A DNA stretch of 64,000 nucleotides from Siphonodentalium dalli. Taxonomy: Eukaryota; Mollusca; Scaphopoda; Gadilida; Siphonodentaliidae. The notes below the pieces were generated by a model. That model had not been told where the DNA came from, searched no databases, and saw only the letters and a list, made by a program, of their open reading frames with translations. The position numbers were made by a program, and so were the translations under genes. The stretch covers positions 140,139,954 to 140,203,953 of the forward strand of contig CP136064.1 of NCBI GenBank assembly GCA_032622095.1. Reading direction: 5' to 3'. Positions 22,670 through 33,262 of this stretch are shown in pieces (position 1 is the stretch's first letter; every line of letters begins with the position of its first letter).

Positions 22670-23284
22670 GTGTCAGCTTGGCCTGTGTGGCGCAAGACTC
22701 AACAATTATACAGCCAACCTCTGCAGATGTGGGTCCTGGGCAGCTCAATTGTGCATTGGGCTTACTCGCATGCATGTTCGTGTGGCCGCTCGAACCTGTG
22801 CATGGACCCTTCCCTTGTGCAGGTTCAGTGGTTTGGCAGAAGGGGCATGCGTTGGGAATCCTTGATCACCTATGTAATCCGGCTTTTGCGATCAGGTATC
22901 CCCAGGCCTAATATAATAGTAATACAGCTAGGCTCCAATGATCTGGCAAGTATAGACTCGGGCCCGATGACGCTCTGGATTTCACAAAGTCTTCATTATC
23001 TTCTTGATCATCATCTGGCTTGGTCCTGTACCATTACCTGGTCATTTGACAGAAATGTTGTTCCAGAAGTGGAGTTATCTCGAGTTGACCGCCGCCGCAG
23101 AAGGGTGAATCGATTCGGGCGGATGCTAGCTGAGTGGACTGGTGGCTTTGCGATTGAACACCATGATATCGTTCACACGTCCACTCAGCTATTACGTTCC
23201 GACGGTATTCATCTTTCTGGTGTGGGGAATTATATCTACATTGCTGGCCCGTGTGAGGCTTTGTTGCGACATGTCCATCGATGA
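22670..23284 (+). CDS. SGNH/GDSL hydrolase-like protein (probably mobile-element derived)
   Basis: A continuous 204-codon frame. Residues 22-28 read LGSSIVH (Gly-Ser block I, about 22739). IQLGSNDLA (block III, about 22925) supplies the Gly-x-Asn-Asp signature, and RSDGIHLSGVGN (about 23198) has the Asp-x2-His of block V, so all catalytic blocks are present. A QVQWFGRRGMRWESL stretch between blocks I and III matches a family of short esterases often found beside or inside tyrosine-recombinase retrotransposons and in animal proteins derived from them. The start at 22670 is uncertain: a TTTTTACAG precedes the homologous region, so this may be a 3' exon. AATAAA at about 23298 could serve as a polyadenylation signal. 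Substrate unknown. Confidence 0.65.
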   Translation: MSAWPVWRKTQQLYSQPLQMWVLGSSIVHWAYSHACSCGRSNLCMDPSLVQVQWFGRRGMRWESLITYVIRLLRSGIPRPNIIVIQLGSNDLASIDSGPMTLWISQSLHYLLDHHLAWSCTITWSFDRNVVPEVELSRVDRRRRRVNRFGRMLAEWTGGFAIEHHDIVHTSTQLLRSDGIHLSGVGNYIYIAGPCEALLRHVHR

Positions 23285-24210
23285 ACATGATCTATCAAAT
23301 AAAGTTGCTGGGGAATATAATTTTACTTTAAAAAAAGGGGGCACACTCTTTCGCAAATTCTGATATTTGAGTCTGTCTGCCTTAGGTTATAGTTATACCC
23401 ACACTAGGCGGTTGTCACATGGGCGTATATACCGGACAACAATCCATCTCTTTGTGCTTGTCTGTATAGGTGTCATGCAGGTATTTAAGTTTAGTATGGC
23501 TTTATTTGTCCTGTTGATTTTCAAATCAATGGTCAACCTCAAATCACTTGTTTTGTGGTAGTTGATGGTTGATTTTGGGAGACATTCTTTCGATCAAGCG
23601 TTTAAAATAAAATGGTTATCCAAAAAAATTTAATATTTGTGTGGCATAAGGATAAGGATCACCCAAATTCATTGTGATAATTTATGACAATTCAATATGA
23701 TAATATTTTGTTTTAACCAAACCGCTACTTAGATCTCCCAATGAGTTTCACTCATAAAATTCTTTCCTCCCGGTATCTGCACATCATTTCCAAAAAAAAT
23801 AGTAAGTAGTAGTAGTTTTGACCATTGTCAGAGTTATGAATCTTATTTGACTTCGAACACTTTTCAGATTAGAATATTAAGTATGGTTTTAGTTTAGCAT
23901 TTTGTCCACACAGACATGTACTAACTTATGTGTTTTTTTACTTGGTATACACATGTTGTCGAAAAATTCTCCTGATCAAGTCGGCAATGTGGTATGTTTG
24001 AAATGATCTACATTAATTTCATATGTATGAAATATCAACAATGAATTGGGGTTATCCTTGTCAATTTTGTGACTACATGTAATGTAGAAACATATAAATA
24101 TGTATAAATGGGATCTTTATATCTTTGTCAAATACAATTTACAGCTGAGTTATATAGTAACACTAGGTATTATCAACATCCTTTGATATTATATCTGTTG
24201 TGTCAACACC
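23285..24210. other. Gene-free stretch
   Basis: AT-rich sequence after the hydrolase frame. Short open frames have no motif. Confidence 0.5.
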
Positions 24211-24544
24211 AGATATGCCTGATCTGAGTTTATCCTTCGGGGCATGTTCAAATTTATGATTCTTGGTTTATTACACACATTGATGTCATTATGGCAGTTT
24301 TTCATTTGTGGCTCACAGATCAAGTCTGAATTGTGTCCAACAAGAAAGCAGCTTTTCTGACGTCAATATCTGAAATTGACTGATAACCCTTCATTCTCGT
24401 GTACATGGGATCAGGTATTAATGGTCGATGTGTAACAAAAATAGTTAGCCTTGCCTCAGATGAGATTATCCTTCGGGGCATTTCGTAACAGGAAATTGTG
24501 TTTGGTGAGACATACATCAGATGAGTTTATCCTTCGGGTATGTC
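24211..24544. repeat. Hairpin repeat, three dispersed copies
   Basis: Copies at 24211-24249, 24448-24485 and 24509-24544 share the loop core CAGATGAGTTTATCCTTCGG, flanked by complementary arms. In the third, GACATAC pairs with GTATGTC. Further copies lie at 26915-27010. Confidence 0.7.
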
Positions 24545-26119
24545 AGAAAGAATATAGATTTAATTTGTTTCACTTAATGGTGACATGATTACAGATTTTT
24601 CTTCTGGGACAGCATATATGTATTCATTACTGATTGTTTTCCCCAAACAAATTCAGTTCTCATGACATCAATAATTGGCATATACTGATCTCTATTTCTT
24701 CCCATGTACATGAATCCCAAATCATTTAGCATATTTTGTCATATTATTTAATCAAATTTACTTTTCAGCTTCAACAACTTGACATGTAAGGACTTTAAAG
24801 CTACATGCTAATATAATTTACACCACTTTAATAATCAAATTGTTAGCCCTTATAGGAAACTCCATCACTCAGGTAGCAGTACACGATTTCACGGGTTGTA
24901 GGGGGTCTGAAAAATAGAAATATAAGTATCTGGGGGGCATAACGGCCAGTGTAGCCTGTGTTAACTGTGTCATTACTGGTTTGAAGGTTTATTTATTTTA
25001 CAAAACTGGGAAAGTTCTCAAAAAAGTTAAAAATTTGGATACGCAACAGGGTTTTCGTATTCAGTGAAGGCCAACTCTGTGTTATTGATTACAGGAAAAT
25101 AGCCCGATTTCTCTCCCCTGAATTCTGTCATCTGGGCTCGCAAGCCTTTTTTTTCAAATTGATACGATAACTTTTTTTCTATTTCAAATATTTCTCAGCT
25201 CTAGCATAGCTCTATCAGGTGGACGAATCTTATTTACTGACATTCGCTCTATCATGGTCTGTTTTTGGGTTGAAAATGGCCAATTTGAGTAAAAAAAATG
25301 GGTAAAATTGAGCGGTTCGTGTGTGCTAACCAAGGGGCATAACTCAATGACAAACTGTACGAAGAACCAAAAGTACATTTATATGATTACGCCTAAAATT
25401 TCTGTCGAAATTAAAACATGCTCGATGGAATATATGCCAACGATAATGGCTTAGCATTGATTTGAAGTACAGTACCCCCTCCCAGGTTGGCAAAATTGCT
25501 GGAAATCGTGTATTGCTACCTCAGCTGGAATATGTCTGTCAGACGCTGAACAAACATCTTGATGATGGAAGTATTATTCAATACCCCATGCCTAGCTCAG
25601 CAAATAGACTAACTTTAACTCAGGGCCTTATAAGAAGCCATATGATATATGATCAAAATACACATGTAACAGGTGTTATAACTTTTGGTGAACAATATCA
25701 TTCTCAGCTGTATGATTTCGGCTAAAAAATTCATGCTATATAATTTAATAGAAAATGGATTTATGTCTGCTAGAATTTTGTGAAAAGCTTTAAAGATTTA
25801 TTCATGATTCCGGACCTCCAATTACAACAATGGCATATTTAATCTAAGTTAACATCATTTTCTGTCTTGCTTCTGTTGGAATAATATTGAAATTTAATGT
25901 TTCATAAATATTATTAGTCCACTTGCTGAGCTCAACTGTGGGAATTCAATATGAATATCATCTGTGTTGCTTTTAAGTGTCTGCTTCTTTTCTGTGTTTA
26001 GAACAGAAAGATGCATTTCCGGCTCTGAAAAATGGATTGTCCTCTGAGGGCCTTTATTTGATTAGTTGCATGTTCCAAATAAATAACATCGACAGATTGA
26101 TTGGTTGCATGTTCCAACT
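24545..26119. other. Gene-free stretch
   Basis: AT-rich. An 87-codon plus frame at 25462-25725 has no recognisable motif or splice context and was not called. Confidence 0.5.
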
Positions 26120-26865
26120 AAAGTTCTTTTTCTCGGTTAACACGTTGAGTTAGGCTCCAAATCAGTGAGTCTGAGACCACTTGCGTTCCCGGTGGATCAG
26201 AATTTTCAGAAGTTAGGTTTTGAGTTAAGCTCCAAATCTGTGAGTCTGAAACCACTTGCTCTCCCGGTGGATCAGAATTTTTAGAAGTTAGGTTAGGCTA
26301 AGGTTCTTTTTCTCGGTTAACGCGTTGAGTTAGGCTCCAAATCAGTGAGTCTGAGACCACTTGCTCTCCCGGTGGATCAGAATTTTCAGAACTTAGGTTT
26401 TGAGTTAGGCTCCAAATCAGTGAGTCTGAAACCACTTGCTCTCACAGTGGATCAGAATTTTCAGAAGTTAGGTTAGGCTAAGGTTCTTTTTCTCGGTTAA
26501 CGCGTTGAGTTAGGCTCCAAATCAGTGAGTCTGAGACCACTTGCGTTCCCGGTGGATCAGAATTTTCAGTAGTTAGGTTTTGAGTTAGGCTCCAAATCAG
26601 TGAGTCTGAAACCACTTGCTCTCCCGGTGGATCAGAATTTTCAGAAGTTAGGTTAGGCTAAGGTTCTTTTTCTCGGTTAACGCGTTGAGTTAGGCTCCAA
26701 ATCAGTGAGTCTGAGACCACTTGCTCTCCCGGTGGATCAGAATTTTCAGAAGTTATTTTTGAGTTAGGCTCCAATTCAGTGAGTCTGAAACCACTTGCTC
26801 TCCCGGTAGATCAGAATTTTCAGAAGTTAGGTTAGGCTAAGGTTCTTTTTCTCAGTTAAACATGT
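26120..26865 (+). repeat. 180-bp higher-order tandem repeat, four copies
   Basis: CTCGGTTAAC-type starts fall at 26132, 26312, 26492 and 26672, an exact 180-bp period. Each unit contains two related half-units of about 90 bp that share GAGTTAGGCTCCAAATCAGT and CCCGGTGGATCAGAATTTTC. Neighbouring 180-bp units resemble each other more than the two halves within a unit do. Confidence 0.9.
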
Positions 26866-26914
26866 TCATTTTCTCATGTACATGGGATCAGCATTAATTT
26901 GTTCATGGTAGATG

Positions 26915-27010
26915 GGATGTGCCTCAGATGAGTTTATCCTTCGGGGCATGTCCTAAAGAATGCTGTTTGGTAAGACATGCCTCAGATGAGTTTATCCTTC
27001 GGGGCATGTC
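26915..27010. repeat. Hairpin repeat, two further copies
   Basis: Copies at 26915-26953 (arms GGATGTGCC and GGCATGTCC, pairing with two G-T wobbles) and 26974-27010 (arms GACATGCC and GGCATGTC) have the same loop core as those at 24.2-24.5 kb. Confidence 0.75.
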
Positions 27011-28403
27011 CAAAGGAATGACATTTGTCTTTTTTTCTACTTATTGGTGACATGAATGCCGCTTTTTCGTTTGGGACAGACATGATGCATTCATTGCTGA
27101 TTGTCTATCTTCAAGAAAACTCTATTTTGACATCAATATTTGACAGAGACTCATCAATCATAGTGTAATTATTGAATGATATCTTACTTGATTCAGTTTG
27201 AGAATGATTTGAAATGTAAGGACTATTATTGAATGTTAATAGTCTGGATTTTTCTTGCATGTTACAAATGTGCATGAAGCCTTGACAGACAGTTCTGCCG
27301 TCTTTACTTTATCTTTTCATGTACCATGCTGATGCTATGAGAAGGGAGTAAATTGTTCTGTTCATTATTTCAGTTAATGTTCAGTTAAAATTTTAGTTGC
27401 TTTTTCAATTTTTAATACTTGATAATATCTGTGGGGTAAAATCTATCAAATTTCCTTAAATGGGTAGGTTCAATATCAGTAATTTTTAAAGAGTTTGATC
27501 CATTTATCTTATAATATGTTTTATACTGTTACAAATGTCGTATATGGGCACAAAAGTTCTTTAGTAAAAAAAATTGAATGAGGTTGTAAAACATGTGTTT
27601 TTGTCCCTATATTATATGTATATAAGAATCACCTTGTCAATCCATATGGACATAACTTTATCCGAGCTTATATTCCTCAATATTTCAGTAAAATTTTATT
27701 GAAATCTAATTGGCACAGATAATTAGTACCATGGGAACCTGTGCACCTGCGATTATGAAGTCCGTTTGACTTTTCAAAAATGGAGTTATCCCCCAATTTT
27801 GACTTAGTTGCAATGGGGTGGGTGTATTATTAGTTCCACCTCTAGTTTCTTTTCATTTGTCCATGGATGACTAGATGGACTTTAATTTTGTTTTATGTTC
27901 ATATTAACTATTTCTACTTTGTGAAGAGGCAATAGAAATCAGCTTGTCTGTAATGTTGTTCTTTGATAGGTTTGAAATTTTGATTGTGGATTAATCACAT
28001 GAAAATGCTGGTCAAATTCATATATGGGTTTCGGTCTGACCATTTTTGTTGGAGTTATGCCTCTCTTCCACTTAGAAATAAGTAAAGTTATAGTTTATAT
28101 CCGAAAAAGTTTTAAATTTAGTTTGTGGATTAATAACGTAAAATACAGGTCAAATTCAAAATTTGTTTTGGTCCGACCATTTCTATTGAAGTTAAGTTTT
28201 GTAGAATTGACAATGAATTGTTTAATCTCCATTTTCAGGTTCAGCTTATCTATTAACCTGGGTTCACATCAGACCAATACCAATCTAACTAGTCAGCAGT
28301 ATTAGGAACTATGATCAGAACCACTTCTGGCTGAATGATACAAAATTATATGAAGATATGTATGTAATATTTCCCTTAATAAAAGTGTTTATTGATTTAT
28401 TAT
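27011..28403. other. Gene-free stretch with a diverged dispersed repeat
   Basis: Two related blocks at about 27980-28060 and 28117-28200 share GTGGATTAAT, GGTCAAATTCA and GGTCTGACCATTT-like words. They appear to be old copies of a dispersed repeat. No gene is visible. Confidence 0.5.
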
Positions 28404-28707
28404 GAACTGGTGAGGCACTAATTGGGTTCACTATGACCTTATTTAGTCTTATATAACTGATACTGTTGTTTTGTGAACTGGTGAGGCATTAATTGGGTTC
28501 ACTATGACCCTATGTAGTCTTATATAACTGATACTGTTGTTTTATGAACTGGTGAGCACTAATTGGGTTCACCGTGACCATATTTAGTCTTATATAACTG
28601 AGAGTGTTGTTATATGAAGTGGTGAGGCACTAAATGGGTTCACCATGACCCTATTTAGTCTTATATAACTGATATTGTTGTTATATGAACTGACAAGGCA
28701 CCAATTG
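28404..28707 (+). repeat. 71-bp minisatellite, interrupted by a LINE
   Basis: Unit starts at about 28404, 28474, 28545, 28616 and 28687. Each carries GAACTGGTGAGGCACTAATT followed by GGGTTCACTATGACC and CTTATATAACTGATA. The fifth unit breaks off at CCAATTG, where the LINE begins, and resumes at 29631 with CCAATTGGGTTCACCG. Confidence 0.9.
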
Positions 28708-29630
28708 AATGAATGAATGAATATATTTATTGTCAAACTCGCTGCAAGTTAATGCAGAACATTAGAGCAAAGACATATATACATATTTACAGGAAGGGTG
28801 AATAATAAACAAATACATACTTTCACGTGTATATTCCCACTAGCATGTTTACATAGGTTATACATTATATCAATCTAACGTCATATACGAAGATCATATA
28901 TGTAACAGTTTTATCTAATCATAAAGCCAATATTCTTACGTTATAAGTTTAAACGTCTAAAATTATTAATTTTGAGACATGTTATCAATGTTTTCATCCA
29001 CGACGCGAAAGCCTAACTTAATGAATATACAAAGTCTTCTCAACACACTTATATTCTGAATGGTCAGTAGTCTATAAAACTTTTCTTGGCTCGGGTATTG
29101 CCAATAGTATGTGGGCAGATATTTTTCTCTCAGATCTTGTAAACGCTTGCAGAAAATAACAAAGTGGTATTCGTTGCCAACCCCATTACCACATATGTTA
29201 CAGATTCGATCATTCATCTCCTCACGCTTCCATCTACCTCGCTCTATTGGTAGGTTATGGTTGCTTGTTCGTAGTTTTAACAGATATTTAGCCAATCCAA
29301 ACGATATTTCAGATATATAGGAGTCAAATTTAGGCATATCCCTTATGTGACTATAAAATTCACCCCTTGATGATTTTCCCATGTCACCACGCCATTTCTG
29401 AATGTGCTGATCAATAAGAACTCTCTCAACTCGCTTGCGCTGTGCAAGTGTCAATGGAGATTGACGCAGCCAGAGATCGGCGCATCCTGTCAACTGAAGT
29501 ATTGATTGGATTTCTGAAACCCAACGCAGTCGCTTACCCCTAGTTATATCGGTACCATCCACAGCAAGTGCGAGTTGGTATATCTTGTTGGCTACCGACG
29601 TTTCATCAGAAATAAGTTTTGACCAGTAAG
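28708..29630 (-). pseudogene. 5'-truncated LINE: ORF2 C-terminus and 3' tail
   Basis: A 923-bp insertion bounded by a 7-bp direct repeat CCAATTG (28701-28707 and 29631-29637). The minus frame (stop at 28966) encodes about 215 residues of the ORF2 C-terminus: YLLKLRTSNHNLPIERGRWK, then ICNICGNGVGNEYHFVIFC, a C-x2-C-x8-H-x4-C motif, then YLPTYYWQYPSQEKF. The order and wording parallel the end of ORF2 of the 9363-15798 LINE, but at perhaps 40-45% identity, so this is a related but different family. The 3' tail is a short ATTC repeat. Classic 5' truncation during target-primed reverse transcription explains the fragment. Confidence 0.92.
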
Positions 29631-29639
29631 CCAATTGGG

Positions 29640-30388
29640 TTCACCGGGACTTTACATTAAATCATATTCTTGAAAACAACACTGTTCTCGTGTTTCAATT
29701 TGTTTCATTTACCTTGTTCACAGGAATTCAGTCACCAAACTCACCACACAGACCTTGTACATGTATAGGTTTCCAACCGAGCTACATCTAAACAGGATAG
29801 GAATTAGGATGTAACATGAAATGACCAAGTACATAATAGTGAGTATATGTGTGAAATAGAAACCTTTTGAAATAATACTTTGCTGGGAAAATCATCTGAT
29901 TGTATTTCAGAGAATTATCTACTACTAGTAGTATAGGCCCATCTTAAGATTTTCTTTGGGAGGGGGGTAGGGGACTAAGTATAGACAAGTACAGCCAAGG
30001 AAACATCCAATATATAGCTTAACCCATCCTATACTAAATGGATTCTCCCATTCAGTTATAAAAGTATTCATTGGAAAGGTTTATTATTAATTTTGAGGTG
30101 CGAAATGTATTGTTCTTATATAACTAATTATCTGAACATTTACTATGATAACATCGCCTCAAATGGATGGGTAGGGGAAAAGTAAATACCAGCGAGTAAG
30201 TATATAGATATCCGCTGCCAATTCTATTCAAGTAATATAGAGAGCTAAATCAACTGTTCCTTGTGTTATAACGAATACAAGGGTCATCCCTCCAAAATGA
30301 ATGGAGATATGTTTGAAAGGAGATACATTTCTTAGCATCTAACCCTTCCTCGTCTACATTATTTCCAGAATGTAAGCATAACACAGGA
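29640..30388. other. Gene-free stretch
   Basis: AT-rich, with no supported reading frame or clear repeat. Confidence 0.5.
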
Positions 30389-30850
30389 CTCATGAAAAAC
30401 AGTAAAAAAGAAACAACTTTACGCTGCATAGCAGATACAGCACTTGTCTAATTCAACCAAATGGTCCAGGATCAAGTTTTGTCAGACCTAATGGGACAGC
30501 CACAAGTGTTGTCATAGTGTTGCACCTGAAGCGATCTGTGTCAAAGAAATCACATTCTTTGTTCAAATGCATATGAATCAATTATTGAAGATGACAAAAT
30601 TTCACAAGTCATTAGTTCCTTTTAGACAAATGACACATAACTCATGAAAAACAGTAAAAAGAAACAACTTTACGCGGCATAGCAGATACAGCACTTGTCT
30701 AATTCAACCAAATGGTCCAGGATCAAGTTTTGTCAGACATAATGGACAACCACAAGTGATCTTGTAGTGTTGCACTGGAAGTGATATGTGTCAAGAAGGA
30801 AATCACATTCTTTGTTCAAATGCATTAAAAATAAATTATTGAAGATGAAA
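30389..30850 (+). repeat. Tandem duplication of about 225 bp, period about 252 bp
   Basis: Copies start at CTCATGAAAAACAGTAAAAA (30389 and 30641) and share GCATAGCAGATACAGCACTT, AACCAAATGGTCCAGGATCA and TCACATTCTTTGTTCAAATG. They are about 90% alike by eye. Confidence 0.85.
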
Positions 30851-31913
30851 CATTTACAGGTTCCTTCGAGTCTTTGCTGGGGCTATAATTAGTTGGTGAA
30901 ATTTGCTTGTTTCTGTTTGTTAAGTTAATACCCAGGTTCTCCAAAACATTGATTAGAATACCATGGATCCATAAACTGTTGCCGATACCCTTTTGTTCCA
31001 AAACATGTAGTCCCCAATGAACCTGCAGGCGTGGATTCATAATATTTAATAAACATGCAGGTCCAACTAAACATGCAGGGAGGTACTGCAAGTGATTAAT
31101 ATTTTCAGGGGAGGTCTATGGTACAACTGAATGTATATGTATCATTAGTTACCTTTGGCAAAATATTGGGAACAGTTTATAACTTTATGTGCAGATTGCT
31201 GAAGAGCTTAAAACTACATTTGTTTTTGCTACATGAGTCCCAAGAAAAACAAATATGTTTTTTAGCCATTATTTTGTTGACAATGTACAACTGGTACCCT
31301 GTAATTAAATTTATAATAAAGTTATTTCCATTCAAGTGCACTCCTCAGAGTATGCACATCCTTGACACTCTAATCAACGGAAACAAGCGAACTAGAGTTA
31401 CTAGACTAAGTTGACTATATTATATCATCTATATTAATATTACATATTATAAGGTATCTTTGGCAACTTCGGGGGTACATGGAAGTTTGTTACCCGCATG
31501 TTGATTTTGAATGCCGAGGGATGCAAAAAGTGACATCCCTGTATTAAAACTCCATGTATCCTACGATTTTGTCCCCACAATAATAGCCATGGCGCACCAA
31601 TTTAAGTTTGCTTTTCATTGGTTCTCGATTAATTCACACCAATAATAATAATTCAGTAGCCAACCTTTGCATCCAGCATCAGGCGATGTCAAACTTGGCG
31701 AGCTAGAACAATATCACAATTGGTGGAAATTGCCTATTCAAGAGTCATTCATATACTCCTGATGTTTCAAGTTCTCATATATGATATAACCCTGATGTTT
31801 CGCACACCTTCACTTATACCCCGCTGACAAGCTGATTTAAATGTGGCATTGTACCCAATCAGATTGGATATATGATTAATATAAATTGTTTATTAATGCC
31901 CCATTAACCCTTC
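30851..31913. other. Gene-free stretch
   Basis: No supported coding frame. The two longest short frames have no motif. Confidence 0.45.
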
Positions 31914-32110
31914 AATGACAGGAGCCTCCTGAAATGTTGCGAAAACTCTGTGCTAATGGATTCACTTATATATGCGACTCTTCCATACATAACAGAATAC
32001 ATTGGCCTAGCAATATTTACCTGGACCTTGTAGTCAGTGGGAGACTCGCATATATAAGACAATGCACTGGAACAGGATCTTTAATGCTGCTCAAGTCATC
32101 AAAGGGTTAA
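31914..32110. mobile_element. TTAA-type MITE, complete (piggyBac-like ends)
   Basis: It is bounded by TTAA on both sides. The ends are TTAACCCTTCAATGAC on the left and GTCATCAAAGGGTTAA on the right, inverted repeats with two or three mismatches. Internally CTTATATATGCGACTC faces GAGACTCGCATATATAAG, giving a second stem. TTAA targets followed by CCC ends are typical of piggyBac-type non-autonomous elements. No transposase source is present here. Confidence 0.75.
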
Positions 32111-32394
32111 GTCGTGTTGAGGCCGACAGCACATATCCCATGGCACTCATCGGGTCAATTTACCCCTGTGAATCAATTTTCAGCAACCAGATTCCAACCA
32201 TTTTCATTTAGTCGGATTAATTATTAGAGCCCTTTTAGGACATCTGATGTCAACGGCAGCTATCTTGTCCCATTAATATCAGCTATATATAGAAACTGAA
32301 AGTACATTCTGAGAAGAGAACCAGTATTCACGGAACTCAAATGACCCTCTATTTAGTTAGTGTCCTTTTTAAATACCCGATGTCAACGTCACCT

Positions 32395-32507
32395 ATATGT
32401 CACATATATGTGAGGCTCCCTATGGGAGACTCATAATATACAGAAGAGAATGCATTGGTACAGGATTTTCGCCAAATTTTTGGAAACTCCATTCATGGAA
32501 GGGTTAA
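32395..32507. mobile_element. TTAA-type MITE, right part
   Basis: It shares GAGACTCATAATATACAGAA and GAATGCATTGG with the MITEs at 22.4 and 31.9 kb and ends CATGGAAGGGTTAA. The left end is missing. Confidence 0.5.
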
Positions 32508-32561
32508 GTTAGTTTGTATGATGTTTGTATTGTTGTATTAGAACTACTCTCTTCCCTGTAG

Positions 32562-33262
32562 TGTGGTCATCGGAGAGTTGGACCCAGAAGAAATTGTTAA
32601 AGAAGCGGTTTTGGTGTCATTCGACGCGGGAGAATCTCGTGTATAACATATCCAAAATCCGCTAAAATCCGCTTTGGGCTAAATTCAGGATCCAACATGG
32701 CGTCCAACATGGCTGCCGTTAGTCAAAAGATACTCTGACTGAGATTAATTCGATTATAGTGAGAACAAATGTTGTCATATGTATACAAATGTATACATTT
32801 TTGCAAAGGTACAATATTGGGTCACCTGTTTATGGCAAAAATGGAACCCTTCGTCCCAGATGGCCGCCAAAATGGCTGCCTAAACTCGAACATTTGAAGT
32901 TTTTGCCTAATATCTTAAAGATCAATTCCTGTTGTTTGATAATGGTTCAGACTGGACACTTTGATTAGGCTTATTCGTGTTAATTCAGCATTGGAGCAAT
33001 GAAAGTTACCATAAATGGGGTCCCAGCCTCATCTACACCCTCAAAAATTCGATTTTACAGAACGCGGTATAAAATTCCACAAAAATCGCCATTGTGATTA
33101 CAGTCATATATCAACAAGAAATGGAAAGAACAGTACAATGTAAGTTGGGCATACCAATATCTATGAATACTCCAATTCAATGAAACCATAATTGGAGCTT
33201 TGTCTCAAAATGGCTGCCAAAATGGCGGTCAAAATATGGAAAATGGCGGATATTTATCACAG
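32562..33262 (+). repeat. ATGGCGGCC-rich dispersed repeat, uninterrupted copy (segments P-Q-R)
   Basis: It begins TAGTGTGGTCATCGG and contains GGACCCAGAAGAAATTG, AAATCCGCTTTGGGC and repeated AAAATGGCTGCCAAAATGGC words, ending near GAAAATGGCGGATATTTA. The same segments recur on the opposite strand at 36.06-36.4 and 42.93-43.4 kb. It supplies the intact target CATCTACACCCTCA (about 33030-33045) for the LINE at 36406. The short plus frame within it is not a gene. Confidence 0.8.

Noticed and set aside
25462-25725. An 87-codon plus frame
   Set aside because: No motif, no splice context, AT-rich surroundings; expected by chance at this size.
26120-26865. Possible CRISPR-like array
   Set aside because: The repeats are head-to-tail without unique spacers, and the genome is eukaryotic.
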